The notes beneath the pieces were generated by a model. It was not told the DNA's origin. It searched no databases and saw only the letters and a list, made by a program, of their open reading frames with translations. From Flavilitoribacter nigricans DSM 23189 = NBRC 102662 (lineage in GTDB: Bacteria; Bacteroidota; Bacteroidia; Chitinophagales; Saprospiraceae), in NCBI RefSeq assembly GCF_002646595.1, contig NZ_PDUD01000031.1, positions 1 to 64,000 of the forward strand: DNA of 64,000 nt, written 5' to 3'. Positions within the stretch are counted from its first letter, which is position 1. Each line of letters opens with the position of its first letter. Shown here piece after piece: positions 28,586 through 37,923 of this stretch. The position numbers were made by a program, and so were the translations under genes.

Positions 28586-28801
28586 ATAAATACAGCCCAC
28601 TGCAGCATAAAGTTTAAGCAAGGCCAAAAAAATCAATTTTTTTGTAACCTTTTTTTGCCTGCCTGGTCCAATGCACCGAAATAATTCAACGAAGTGATTT
28701 CCGACCCGCCCGGACTTTTGCGATCTGCAAACTTCTACAGACTGCGTTCGGGTCTACGGCACAAGCGGGTTAAGATCACTGTAAAACCAAAACATCCGAC
28801 C

Positions 28802-29899
28802 ATGCAATCAAGAACATTATTTTTCTCCCTGCTGCTGCCACTTTTTCTGGCCGGAGGGCTTGTTACAGCCGAAGCACAATCCATCAAAAAACTCAGCGGG
28901 GAACCACTGGAAATAAAAACGCTGAATGGCCACATCCAGCATCTGCTCGATTCCCTGGAAATGGCCGGCCTGTCCGTCGGGATCATCAACGACGCCGAAT
29001 TGGTGTACCACGAGGTATTCGGAGTGCAAAACCGCACGAGTGGAGTGCCGGTGAACCGGGAAACCATATTCGAAGGCGCTTCCCTCTCCAAACCTATTTT
29101 CGCCTATTTCGCGCTCAAGATGGCCGAGAAGGGCATTCTCGATCTGGACCGGCCTTTACACCAGTACATGCCCCATCCCGCCATAGCGGAAGATTCCCAG
29201 GAGGATTACCAATTGATCACCGCCCGCATGGTGCTGTCCCACAGTGCGGGTTTCCCCAATCACAGCAACGGGCAGCAGATCGAACTGCCGTTCAAACCCG
29301 GCGCGGGCTTCCGCTACTCCGGTGAAGCCTACCAGTACCTGGCCGCCATCATCGGCCAGTTGCACGGCGTCGGCTGGAAGGCGGAGTTCAATAAGATCTT
29401 CGAACGGGAAGTCAGCCGGCAGCTGGGCATGGAGCACACCTCCTTCCTCTGGAACGATTATCTCGCAGCCCACAAGGCCTACGGCCACAAAGATGGCGAA
29501 CCGACCCACAACGATACCGGCGGCTGGAGCGGAAAGACCTTTAATGCTTTCTCGAGCATCCACTCCGAGGCCTCCGAATACGCTAAATTCCTGATCGCCA
29601 TGTTGAAAGGAACCGGACTGAAACCGGAAACGCGGGATGAAATGCTCCGCGAGCACAACCACTTTGCGGAAGACGAGCCGATGCGCCAGGAAACCGGACA
29701 GACGGGCTGGGGACTGGGTTTTGCCCAAAAGCCTACGCCCTACGGACTTATGCACCTGCATACGGGGAACAACCATAGTTTTCAGGCTTACGCCATGATC
29801 GTCCCCGAGCAGCAATACGGATTGGTTATCTTTTGCAATTCCGATCAGTTGCTTCCCTTCCTCGAAGGTCTGGAGCAAATTCTGGGCGAACAATTTTGA
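28802..29899 (+). CDS. Exported serine hydrolase of the class C beta-lactamase family
   Basis: A 365-residue protein from the ATG at 28802, which is followed directly by a signal peptide (to ~26, AEAQ); a GTG at 28694 would put 36 unrelated residues before it. The SxxK motif is Ser94-Lys97 (ASLSKPIF). A YSGEAY segment and HTGNN near the C-terminus occupy the positions of the second and third active-site motifs. Members act as penicillin-binding-like peptidases or esterases; the real substrate is unknown. The gene is alone on the plus strand. Confidence 0.88.
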   Translation: MQSRTLFFSLLLPLFLAGGLVTAEAQSIKKLSGEPLEIKTLNGHIQHLLDSLEMAGLSVGIINDAELVYHEVFGVQNRTSGVPVNRETIFEGASLSKPIFAYFALKMAEKGILDLDRPLHQYMPHPAIAEDSQEDYQLITARMVLSHSAGFPNHSNGQQIELPFKPGAGFRYSGEAYQYLAAIIGQLHGVGWKAEFNKIFEREVSRQLGMEHTSFLWNDYLAAHKAYGHKDGEPTHNDTGGWSGKTFNAFSSIHSEASEYAKFLIAMLKGTGLKPETRDEMLREHNHFAEDEPMRQETGQTGWGLGFAQKPTPYGLMHLHTGNNHSFQAYAMIVPEQQYGLVIFCNSDQLLPFLEGLEQILGEQF

Positions 29900-29970
29900 G
29901 CCGGGCGCGCAGGGGCCGGACACCGCTCCTGCGCATTCCCGTGTCGATTACAAACAAAAATTAACACGAT

Positions 29971-30300
29971 ATGGAAAATATCAGCGAAACGCTGGGTGGA
30001 CTGATCATCGTCGGTGGTGCAGTAGCCATCGTTTATATTTTGGCCCGCTTCAATTATCTGATCCGCAAGGCCGCCTACGAGCGGGGCATTGAACTGTCTT
30101 CCAGGCAAAATAAGTACCGCTACGTCGACTACGGTTGCATCCTGCTGGGACTGGGGATCGGATTGGCGGCGTCCTCTTTTTTCACCCTGCTGGACCTCAA
30201 GGAAGACACCATGGACCTGCTGGTATGGGCCACGATCCTGATCTTCGGTGCATTGGGGCTGATCGCGACTCATTTCATCCGAAAAACCCTGGAGGACTGA
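29971..30300 (+). CDS. Small membrane protein in the sigma operon
   Basis: A 109-residue inner-membrane protein with three hydrophobic helices (about 9-27, 50-70 and 78-98) and a positively charged loop (RFNYLIRKAAYERG). It resembles small DUF6249-like proteins of Bacteroidota that lie beside ECF sigma genes. It is first in a tight unit with the sigma factor and a second membrane protein, so it probably takes part in sensing or in holding the sigma at the membrane. Confidence 0.7.
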   Translation: MENISETLGGLIIVGGAVAIVYILARFNYLIRKAAYERGIELSSRQNKYRYVDYGCILLGLGIGLAASSFFTLLDLKEDTMDLLVWATILIFGALGLIATHFIRKTLED

Positions 30301-30301
30301 T

Positions 30302-30871
30302 ATCGAAGACCAGGATCGACAACTGATCGAGCGTATCAGAGCGGGGGATCGCGGTGCTTTTCGCCAATTGGTGGACCGGCACAAGGACGTCTCGCTGTCT
30401 CTGGCTTTTTCTATTCTGAAGGATCGGGATGGTGCGGAGGAGGTATTGCAGGAAGTGTTCCTGCGGGTGTTTGAGAAGCTGGGCAGTTTTCGTTTTCGAT
30501 CTTCTTTCCGGACCTGGCTGTACCGCATTGTGGTCAATACCAGTTACAATGCGCTCAAAACCCGGAAAAAATACCTTCCGCTGGAAGACTTCTGCCTACA
30601 TACTCCCGTGGGTGCCCGACCGGCGGACGGCCCGCAGAGCCTGCAGGAGGAGGAGCAAAAGAAGTACATTACCGAAGCCATGAAACGCCTCAAACCGGAC
30701 GAAGCGCTGGTGCTCCGCCTGTTCTACCTCTGCGATATGCGCATTAAGGAAATAAAAAAGATCACCGGTTTCGGTACGGCTAAGATCAAGGTCGACCTGC
30801 ACCGGGGACGTACCAATCTTCAGCACCAGCTAAAAATGATGCTGGGTGATGAACTAAAAAATCTGCTATGA
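30302..30871 (+). CDS. ECF-type sigma factor without an ordinary start codon
   Basis: The frame encodes a standard ECF sigma. Region 2 starts at IERIRAGDRGAFRQLVDRHKD and includes GAEEVLQEVFLRVFEKL and FRTWLYRIVVNTSYN; region 4 includes MKRLKPDEALVLRLFYLCDMRIKEI. No ATG, GTG or TTG exists before region 2 between the upstream stop at 30260 and 30368. A GGAGGA at 30291-30296 sits 5 bp before an in-frame ATC (30302), chosen here (189 residues); an ATT at 30272 is another option, and a TTG at 30368 would lose 22 conserved residues. Either a rare start codon or a base-level error must be assumed. Its stop overlaps the next gene by 4 bp. Confidence 0.8.
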   Translation: MEDQDRQLIERIRAGDRGAFRQLVDRHKDVSLSLAFSILKDRDGAEEVLQEVFLRVFEKLGSFRFRSSFRTWLYRIVVNTSYNALKTRKKYLPLEDFCLHTPVGARPADGPQSLQEEEQKKYITEAMKRLKPDEALVLRLFYLCDMRIKEIKKITGFGTAKIKVDLHRGRTNLQHQLKMMLGDELKNLL

Positions 30872-31176
30872 AAGACGATGAAACCAGAAAACTGGTACAG
30901 AAAAGCCTGATCACTACTTCGGAGGATTTTACCGATCGCCTGCTGCGATCGATCGAGGCCGAAGAAGCGAAACCGGCCCTGTTCCCCTGGCCGGCGAGAT
31001 TGATCCTGCTCTGCAGCGCCGGCGCACTGCTGTTGGGAAGTACGTTTGTCTATCTGATCGCGCATACCACTCCGGGTCTGTTGCAACCACCAGTGCTTGC
31101 CTTCGCCGGGTTTGTGATCCTATGGCTCATTTATTACGTGCTGCAGTTGCGGGAAAATTACCGGCAATTGGTCTGA
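30868..31176 (+). CDS. Two-helix membrane protein downstream of sigma
   Basis: A 102-residue protein with a charged N-terminal ~38 residues (MKDDETRKLVQKSLITTSED) followed by two membrane helices (about 44-64 and 75-92). The start overlaps the sigma stop in ATGA, so the genes are translationally coupled, which fits a sigma-binding membrane anchor. No known anti-sigma motif is seen. Its stop is only 4 bp from the stop of the convergent PH-domain gene. Confidence 0.72.
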   Translation: MKDDETRKLVQKSLITTSEDFTDRLLRSIEAEEAKPALFPWPARLILLCSAGALLLGSTFVYLIAHTTPGLLQPPVLAFAGFVILWLIYYVLQLRENYRQLV

Positions 31177-31180
31177 TCCA

Positions 31181-31636
31181 TCAGTCGGCATCCTTTACGG
31201 CCGCCATTTTTTCTTCCAATACCCGCTTGAACGCCTCCGCCTCTTCCGGACTGACGAAGATCTCGTAGCCGGCTCCGTAGCCGATCTTCCAGCCTTTCCA
31301 GGCCAGGGCCGCCCGAACATTGGAGTTGATATAGGTACTTTCCTCAATCCATTGTATCCGGTCCAGCGAAATACTACGGCTGAAAAAGCCCATCACCCAG
31401 ACCAAAGACTGATCATTGATCTCGTAGTGCGTATCGCGAAAAAACCTATACAGCGTGTAGGCCAACGTCAGCACAAAAAGGCCGATCAGTGCAAATCCCG
31501 CGACTTTTCCCACACTCCATACTTCCGCCGTCAGCGCTCTTTTCAGGGAGAAAAAATAAGTAATCAGCAAGAGCAGGGGCAGTCCCAGAAATACCGAATA
31601 GGTCAGTGTATCCTTTTTTGCCTCAAACCGGGCCAT
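31181..31636 (-). CDS. Membrane protein with bacterial PH-like domain
   Basis: A 151-residue protein from the ATG at 31636 (MARFEAKK); a GTG at 31651 is a less likely start. Two membrane helices (about 14-31 and 43-62) precede a bacterial PH-like (DUF1200-type) domain with YEINDQSLVWVMGFFSRSISLDRIQWIEES and GYEIFVSPEEAEAFKRVL. Such proteins are found at the membrane; the binding partner is unknown. It is convergent with the sigma operon. Confidence 0.75.
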   Translation of the reverse strand: MARFEAKKDTLTYSVFLGLPLLLLITYFFSLKRALTAEVWSVGKVAGFALIGLFVLTLAYTLYRFFRDTHYEINDQSLVWVMGFFSRSISLDRIQWIEESTYINSNVRAALAWKGWKIGYGAGYEIFVSPEEAEAFKRVLEEKMAAVKDAD

Positions 31637-31699
31637 ATCCTTTTTTTCCACTAAAATATATTATTTTTCAATTTTCCGGCACCGCCAGGTCCGGAAGCC

Positions 31700-31731
31700 T
31701 TGCAATACTACCGATCAAAAACTTAGTTTTG
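31700..31731 (+). promoter_or_regulatory. Promoter of the hybrid sensor gene
   Basis: TTG (31700-31702) and TAGTTTTG (31724-31731), 21 bp apart, match the -33 and TAnnTTTG -7 elements of Bacteroidota primary sigma promoters. Transcription would start near 31738, leaving a leader of ~32 bases before the ATG at 31770. Confidence 0.55.
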
Positions 31732-31769
31732 TTGCTCCTGTCGATGGAAAAACTACACGCTACACACCC

Positions 31770-34634
31770 ATGAGTACCTACTGCCCAAGAACAATACCAC
31801 TGCGCCGGATGCTCATCACCGCGCTTTTGTTTCTGGGAGGTTTTGCGCCGGTCCCCGGTCAGCAATCCATCTGGGTGATCGACTCCTCCTGGTACTTTAC
31901 ACCCGCTCCGCGGTGGACGCCCATCGAGCCGTACGTAGAAATGAAATACGATCCGGAAGCACAGCTTAATTTCGAAGATATCCGGGATCCCTCCGTCTCC
32001 TTTAGCCCGATGGACGCAACGGATCTCCCCCCGCTCTGGGACGGAAAGATCTGGGCACGCCTGAGCGTACGCAACACCCTTCCGGTAGAAGCGGCCTGGA
32101 CCTTCCTGATGCACGTCGATGCGGGAACATTATACCTGGAACAAGCCGATGGCCAGTGGGACGAACGCCGATTCGGCAGCAATCGACCGCGATCGGACTG
32201 GGATGCCCTCCGGAAGATCCCGGTTTTCGCTTCGCCCTATATTATCCAGCTGTCCCTGCCGGCCGGTGCCGAGCGACAGGTCTACATCTGCCTGCAAGAC
32301 CGCTCTTATCATCCCTGGTTTGAACTCCGGGCCATGTCGCGTCCCAACTTTCTGGAAGCATCCGTAGATATGTTCATCAACAACAACTGGGCCCAGGGGC
32401 TTTTCCACGGTATGTGCTGGATGATGATCTTGTTCGGACTCGGGACATTCGCCCTTAAAAGGGACCGTACTTATCTGTACTTCGCGCTGTATATTCTCTC
32501 CGTATCGGTCTATCTGTTCTTTCAGATGGAAATGGACAAAACGTTCTGGATCTCGCAGTATCCCCGTTTATCCCGGGTGTTGGCCAATGCAGCCCTGAAC
32601 GGGGTGGTCGCCTTCAATTCGCTGATGATCATTCACTTTTTACACCGGGACGGCTGGCGCCCCGATATCAAAAGACTGATCCGATTTTATTTTTACGCCG
32701 CACTGATAGGAGGTACCATTACCACTTTCCTGCTGGCGGTGGTGCCGCTCGATAGCTATAATCATACGACCAATGTCTGGCTGCTCTTTCCACTCCCGCT
32801 GTTCGGATTATTGGGTTTGCTTTATCTCTGCTATGTCTACCTGCGGTCCAGGAATATGCTGGCCCGTTTTTTTGCCATTACCAACCTTTGTCTTTTTTTC
32901 GGTTCCATCGCTTTCTACTACTGGAGTTATACCGGCCTCATTGCTTACCGGGAAATAGAAAGTTATCTGTGGCCCGTCTGGATTATGCAGGCCGGCTTCG
33001 TTCTGCAGATGGTAGCCGTGGTGATCAGTATGGGCTACCGCGACCTGCTGGTGGAGCGGGAAAAAGTCCGCCTGGCCGAAATGGATCACATCAAGTCCCG
33101 GTTCTTTGCCAATATCTCCCACGAATTTCGCACACCTCTAACTCTCATTCTGGGCCCCATCCAGGAAATGAAAGCCAGAACCGTGGATCCCTGGTGGCGG
33201 GATCAGCTCCGACTAATGCAAAAGAATACCCGCCGGCTGCTCCGCCTGGTTAATCAGATCCTGGACCTGGCCAAACTCGACAGTGGGAAAGCAGAACTTC
33301 ACCTCACCAGACTGGATATAATTGCCCTCGCCAGAGCGCTGACCTTTTCCTTCCAATCGCTGGCTGAACAAAAACAAATTGAACTTCAGGTAACGGGCGA
33401 TACCGAAAACCTCCCGCTGGTGCTCGACCGGGAAAAGATCGAACAGGTACTTCTAAACCTGCTGTCCAATGCCTTGAAATACACACCCCGGCAGGGCCGG
33501 ATATCCGTGGACATCCAGGACGAGTCCACTGCGGTCCGGATCAGTATTACCAATACCGGAGCGGGCATCGCACCGGATCACCTCCCGCATCTGTTCGAAC
33601 GCTTCTATCAGGCCGATACACCCGGCTACACGACCGATCAGCCCAGTACCGGTATCGGACTGGCCCTGACCAAAGAGTGGGTGGAACTACACGGTGGAGA
33701 AATTACCATGGAAAGTAAAGTGGAAGAACGGACCCGTTTCAGCATCAAACTGCCGAAGGAACGCGACACAGATCCGTCCATACCGGAAGAAATACGATCG
33801 GAGATCAGGATACCGGCTACCGTTCCCGAAACGGAGATACCTCAGGCGGAGACCGATACCGACCGGTTGGAAAAGAGCAACAGCGATCAACCCAGCCTGC
33901 TCATCGTGGAGGACAATCCAGATATCCGCCGCTACATCCGACAGGCACTCAACGGTATCTATCAGATCACGGAAGCTGCGGACGGTCAGGCCGGACTGGA
34001 AACGGCCAGCCGGTCCATCCCGGACCTCATTCTGACGGACGTCATGATGCCCAAGATGGACGGCTTTGAATTGTGCCGGCAGCTAAAACAACAGGAAGCA
34101 ACCAGCCATATTCCCATAATTATTCTTACCGGAAAGGCATCCCGGGACAGCCGGCTGGAAGGGCTCGCTACCCAGGCCGACGATTTTCTGGCAAAACCCT
34201 TCGACGCCGAAGAACTCCGGCTGCGCATCCGCAACCTGCTCCAAAACCGGGCGCTCTGGCGAAAACGCTACCACCAGCCGGGGCTACTCGACCCCAGCCC
34301 GATCGAAATACCGTCGCGCGAACAGGCCTTCCTGCGGCAGGCCAAGGACATCATTGAAGAAAACCTCGGCGACGAATCCTTTACAGTCGAACAACTCAGC
34401 GCCGCACTTGCGCTGGATCGCACCCAGCTTTTCCGCAAACTGCGGGCCCTTACCGGCCAGAATCCCAGTCGCTTTATCCGGACCATCCGCCTGAAACGGG
34501 CCCGGCAGCTCCTGGAAGCGAATGCCGGTACGGCGGCCGAGATCGGCTTTATGGTCGGTTTCAGCAGTCCGAGTTATTTCAGTAAATGTTTTAAGGAAGA
34601 ATTTGGGATGACGCCGGGTGAGGTTGGCAATTAA
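31770..34634 (+). CDS. Hybrid two-component sensor with 7TM, REC and AraC output domains
   Basis: This 954-residue protein joins a whole signalling chain. After a signal segment, residues ~30-200 form a 7TMR-DISMED2-like sugar-binding-type extracellular domain and ~205-430 seven membrane helices. The kinase has His451 in NISHEFRTPLTLILGP, the N box LLNLLSNALKY and the G boxes NTGAGI and STGIGLAL. The receiver follows with phospho-acceptor Asp757 (LILTDVMMPKMDGF) and Lys in AKPFDAEEL. The C-terminus is an AraC helix-turn-helix pair (VEQLSAALALDRTQLFRKLRAL). This layout usually senses extracellular carbohydrates or lipids; no dedicated target genes adjoin it. Confidence 0.93.
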   Translation: MSTYCPRTIPLRRMLITALLFLGGFAPVPGQQSIWVIDSSWYFTPAPRWTPIEPYVEMKYDPEAQLNFEDIRDPSVSFSPMDATDLPPLWDGKIWARLSVRNTLPVEAAWTFLMHVDAGTLYLEQADGQWDERRFGSNRPRSDWDALRKIPVFASPYIIQLSLPAGAERQVYICLQDRSYHPWFELRAMSRPNFLEASVDMFINNNWAQGLFHGMCWMMILFGLGTFALKRDRTYLYFALYILSVSVYLFFQMEMDKTFWISQYPRLSRVLANAALNGVVAFNSLMIIHFLHRDGWRPDIKRLIRFYFYAALIGGTITTFLLAVVPLDSYNHTTNVWLLFPLPLFGLLGLLYLCYVYLRSRNMLARFFAITNLCLFFGSIAFYYWSYTGLIAYREIESYLWPVWIMQAGFVLQMVAVVISMGYRDLLVEREKVRLAEMDHIKSRFFANISHEFRTPLTLILGPIQEMKARTVDPWWRDQLRLMQKNTRRLLRLVNQILDLAKLDSGKAELHLTRLDIIALARALTFSFQSLAEQKQIELQVTGDTENLPLVLDREKIEQVLLNLLSNALKYTPRQGRISVDIQDESTAVRISITNTGAGIAPDHLPHLFERFYQADTPGYTTDQPSTGIGLALTKEWVELHGGEITMESKVEERTRFSIKLPKERDTDPSIPEEIRSEIRIPATVPETEIPQAETDTDRLEKSNSDQPSLLIVEDNPDIRRYIRQALNGIYQITEAADGQAGLETASRSIPDLILTDVMMPKMDGFELCRQLKQQEATSHIPIIILTGKASRDSRLEGLATQADDFLAKPFDAEELRLRIRNLLQNRALWRKRYHQPGLLDPSPIEIPSREQAFLRQAKDIIEENLGDESFTVEQLSAALALDRTQLFRKLRALTGQNPSRFIRTIRLKRARQLLEANAGTAAEIGFMVGFSSPSYFSKCFKEEFGMTPGEVGN

Positions 34635-34638
34635 CAAA

Positions 34639-34675
34639 ATGCGGTGATGATCCGTAAGCCGGACCATCACCGCAT
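34639..34675. terminator. Bidirectional terminator-like hairpin between convergent genes
   Basis: ATGCGGTGATG (34639-34649) pairs with CATCACCGCAT (34665-34675), and the inner TCCG/CGGA extends the stem. It lies 4 bp past the sensor stop and 29 bp before the end of the FtsX gene, so it can serve both. Confidence 0.6.
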
Positions 34676-34704
34676 CAATTATTTCGGGTTCAGGAGTTTC
34701 CCAA

Positions 34705-37356
34705 TTATTCCTGTCCCAGGGCTTTAATCGGATTGTCCGTCGCGGCCCGTATGGCCTGATAGCTAATGGTCAGTACGGCGATCAGCAGTGCAATCGTTCC
34801 GGCAAAGGCGAACACTTCCCAGCCGATCTCGATCCGGTATTCGTAATCCTGCAGCCATTTTTTCATCAGGTACCATCCGAGCGGAACGGCGATGACCAGG
34901 GCGATCAGCACCAGCGTAAGAAAACCCTGGGTGAGCATTCTGAAAATATTGGGAACGGAAGCTCCCAGCACCTTGCGGATACTCATCTCTTTGCTCCGTT
35001 GCTCGGCCATAAAGGCGGACAGCGCGAACAGGCCGAGGCAGGCCACAATGATCGCCAGAATGGCAAAACTGGTAAAGATCTGTCCCATGCGTTTCACATC
35101 GGAGTACATCAGGGCGAAACTATCGTCCAGAAATTCGTAGCGAATGGTCTGATTGGGAGCGAAACGATCCCAGGTAGCCGTCAGATTATCGATGGCGGCG
35201 CCCATATCCGAAGTATTCAGCTTGACGGAAATGGCGGCCGGCTGGTCCGTTATGGCGATGCAAAGTCCTTCGATCTCGTTCTTCATATTTTCAAAGTGGA
35301 AATCTTCCACCACCCCGATCACTTCGCTTACAAATCCGGAGTTGGTGATCCTTTTCCCAACCGGATCTTCCAGGCCAAGCTCTCTGGCCAGGGTCTGGTT
35401 GATGATCACCGCCTGGGAATCCGTGGGCATCGCCACGGAAAAATCCCGGCCGGCGACCATCTTCATGCCCATCGTTTCGATGTAATCGTGATCCACCCGC
35501 CACATTTGGCCGTAGACCGGACTTTCTTCCTTCGTTTTGCCTTCTTTCCAGAAGCCGTTGCCATTCCTTTTGGTACCCACTACCGGCAGGTAATCGCTCA
35601 GGGTCGCATTTTCGACCGACGGTAGTTTCAGGAGTTCTTCCTTCAGCGCTTTCGTCCGGTCGCCGAGTGTACCGGCTCCCTGCAGCGTAACCACCTGCTC
35701 CTTATCAAAACCCAGTTTTTTGTTGAGGATGAAATTCATCTGCTGGTAGATCACAAAAGTGCCGATGATCAGGATAATGGAAGTCGTAAACTGAAAAACG
35801 ACCAGTACATTGCGCATCTTCGAACTCTTACCGCTCCGGCTGAATTTGCCTTTGAGCACCTGAATGGGTTGAAAACCCGAAAGGTAGAGCGAAGGATACA
35901 AACCGGCCAGCAAACCGATCAGCACGGCCGCAACCAGCAGCAGGGGCAACAGCCACCATTCATTCGTAGGAATGACCAGTTGTTTTCCGGCAAGTTGGTT
36001 GAAATACGGCAGCAGCACCCAGGCCAGGGTGAGCCCGATAACAAAAGATAGCAGACTGAACAGGACCGATTCCGTCAGGAACTGATTGATCAAATGACTG
36101 CGGTAGGAACCTACCACCTTTCGCAGTCCCACCTCTTTGGCCCGGTTGGCCGACTTAGCCGTCGATAAGTTGATGAAATTGATACAGGCGATCAGCAGAA
36201 TGAAACCGGCAATACCGCCAAACATCCAGACGAAGCGAATATCACCGTGGGTCAAACGATCGTGTATATTCTCCGAATAAAGGTGGATATCTTCAATGGG
36301 CTGCAGTTCGAAGCTCGCTTTCTTCAGCGTTTTTTCCGCATCGACATTACCGGCAGCGACCTGCGCCGGCAAAACGTATTTTTCCAGGATGCCCATCAGA
36401 TTTTCCTCCAGCTGTTCGGGATTAGCATCCGGTTGTAGCCGTACATAGGTGTGGTAGTTGTTGGCACGCCAGAAATTTTGCTCTCCCGGCCAGAATTCCC
36501 GTCCGGCCATCGTCATCAGAAAATCGGGATGGATGTGGGAGGTCTTCGGGAAATCGGCCATTACCCCACCGACGGTCAGCGGTTCTTCTCCGTTGTTATC
36601 CAGTACCAGTTCCTTGCCCACCGGATTTTCATTCGGGAAATACTTTTCCGCTTTGCTCTGGGAAATCACCACGGTATTGGGTTGCGCAAGGGCTTTTTTC
36701 GGATCACCCTGTACGATGGGGATCTCGAGAATATCCAGCAGCTCCTGGTCCGCGAAAATGAATCCGGATTCAAACGTATTCTGCTGTTCAGCGGCGCGCC
36801 GCACTTCCCGGCTGCCCGCACCGAATAATTCACTGGAGAGAAAACGTCCGGCCGTTTCTACTTCCGGATAATCTTCGATCAGGGCTTTGGCCATTGGGGC
36901 GGGGAAATGTACGCCTTTCATGATGTCGCCCTCATCGTTCATTACGCCCAGAAGGCGATAGATGCGATCCTTTTCCTGATAACGCTGATCGTAGCGGAGT
37001 TCATCCCGGATGAATAATGCGATGAGCAAACAGGCGGCAATGCCCAGGGCGAAGCCTCCGATCTTAATGGCCGAAAACAGCTTTTGCTTAAACAGATGCC
37101 GCCAGGCGATCTTAAAGTTACTTTTTAACATGTCGGGTGATAATTTAAAATTCAAATGCTTAATAGTGGACAGTCGGAAGGATCGAAGGACATCCCAGAT
37201 AAAGCGGCGACCCGCCTTTTTGGGATCACTGCGTTCGACCCTTTTATAAAATAATTCATAGGCATCGCCCTGGATCTCTTCCAGCAATTCCGGCTTACAG
37301 TACCATTCCAGGAATCTGTCGGCCCACCTGGGTGGATGGTGATCGGGTGATGACAT
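34705..37356 (-). CDS. FtsX/MacB-type ABC transporter permease with prefix domain
   Basis: An 883-residue inner-membrane protein with two MacB-like periplasmic domains and two FtsX permease cores. Residues ~1-75 form the cytoplasmic permease-prefix domain (PDHHPPRWADRFLEWYCKPELLEEIQGD), seen only in this Bacteroidota group. The first helix follows at ~98-120, the first FtsX core near 375-520 (FINLSTAKSANRAKEVGLRKVVG) and the second near 760-880 (LGLFALSAFMAEQRSKEMSIRKVLG). No ATPase gene adjoins it. It lies 80 bp downstream of a PadR regulator in what is most likely one operon, a common pairing for this family. Confidence 0.9.
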   Translation of the reverse strand: MSSPDHHPPRWADRFLEWYCKPELLEEIQGDAYELFYKRVERSDPKKAGRRFIWDVLRSFRLSTIKHLNFKLSPDMLKSNFKIAWRHLFKQKLFSAIKIGGFALGIAACLLIALFIRDELRYDQRYQEKDRIYRLLGVMNDEGDIMKGVHFPAPMAKALIEDYPEVETAGRFLSSELFGAGSREVRRAAEQQNTFESGFIFADQELLDILEIPIVQGDPKKALAQPNTVVISQSKAEKYFPNENPVGKELVLDNNGEEPLTVGGVMADFPKTSHIHPDFLMTMAGREFWPGEQNFWRANNYHTYVRLQPDANPEQLEENLMGILEKYVLPAQVAAGNVDAEKTLKKASFELQPIEDIHLYSENIHDRLTHGDIRFVWMFGGIAGFILLIACINFINLSTAKSANRAKEVGLRKVVGSYRSHLINQFLTESVLFSLLSFVIGLTLAWVLLPYFNQLAGKQLVIPTNEWWLLPLLLVAAVLIGLLAGLYPSLYLSGFQPIQVLKGKFSRSGKSSKMRNVLVVFQFTTSIILIIGTFVIYQQMNFILNKKLGFDKEQVVTLQGAGTLGDRTKALKEELLKLPSVENATLSDYLPVVGTKRNGNGFWKEGKTKEESPVYGQMWRVDHDYIETMGMKMVAGRDFSVAMPTDSQAVIINQTLARELGLEDPVGKRITNSGFVSEVIGVVEDFHFENMKNEIEGLCIAITDQPAAISVKLNTSDMGAAIDNLTATWDRFAPNQTIRYEFLDDSFALMYSDVKRMGQIFTSFAILAIIVACLGLFALSAFMAEQRSKEMSIRKVLGASVPNIFRMLTQGFLTLVLIALVIAVPLGWYLMKKWLQDYEYRIEIGWEVFAFAGTIALLIAVLTISYQAIRAATDNPIKALGQE

Positions 37357-37436
37357 GAAACAGTCGGTAATTTATGAGAGGTGAAAGAATGGGTCAGCGG
37401 TAGGAGCAGGCGGTGCAATAGCCGCTCCCCTATCGT

Positions 37437-37775
37437 TTACCCAAAAGAGATATTCGGAGAAAATCCCGGGATTTGCCGCCACAGGTTCACGCGTACATCC
37501 CGCACCTGGGTCAGCGCCATACTGCCCTCCTGGGTGATGCTGAACAGGCGTTTGCGGCGGCCGCCGCGCTCGGCGGTGGCTTCGCTCCATTCCGATTTTA
37601 CAAACCCTTTTGATTCCAGACGCCTCAGGGCAGCGTGCACCGCACTGATATTTACGGAGCGGTTAGCCTCATCCTCCAGAGCTTCCATCACGCCCACACC
37701 GTAGGCTTCACCTTGTTGGACCGCAACCACCAATAATACCAGTTCTTCGAATTCTCCGAGATAGATCCTTTCCAT
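37437..37775 (-). CDS. PadR-family transcriptional regulator
   Basis: A 112-residue winged-helix repressor. The wing and recognition region is VNISAVHAALRRLESKGFVKSEWSE with the typical GGRRKRLFSITQEG after it. It starts at the ATG at 37775, 13 bp from a near-perfect palindrome at 37789-37822. By family behaviour it represses its own operon, which includes the FtsX-type permease, and lets go on binding an inducer such as a toxic small molecule. Confidence 0.9.
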   Translation of the reverse strand: MERIYLGEFEELVLLVVAVQQGEAYGVGVMEALEDEANRSVNISAVHAALRRLESKGFVKSEWSEATAERGGRRKRLFSITQEGSMALTQVRDVRVNLWRQIPGFSPNISFG

Positions 37776-37788
37776 TGAATTTCATTTA

Positions 37789-37822
37789 CAAAAGTGAAAG
37801 TAATCCATTTCTTTCACTTTTG
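37789..37822. promoter_or_regulatory. PadR operator palindrome
   Basis: CAAAAGTGAAAG (37789-37800) and its exact complement CTTTCACTTTTG (37811-37822) flank a 10-bp spacer. Its place just upstream of padR makes it the probable autorepression site. Confidence 0.65.
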
Positions 37823-37923
37823 CAAACATTATGGAGCGGGTGGCCGCTACTGACTCACGAAAGGCGGTAATTTATCGACCAAATGATCCGGTTTTTCCAG
37901 CAAGACCATGCTGGCTTGGGAGC

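Noticed and set aside
28694-28801. 36-residue N-terminal extension of the serine hydrolase
   Set aside because: It starts with GTG and puts residues ahead of a clear signal peptide at the ATG at 28802.
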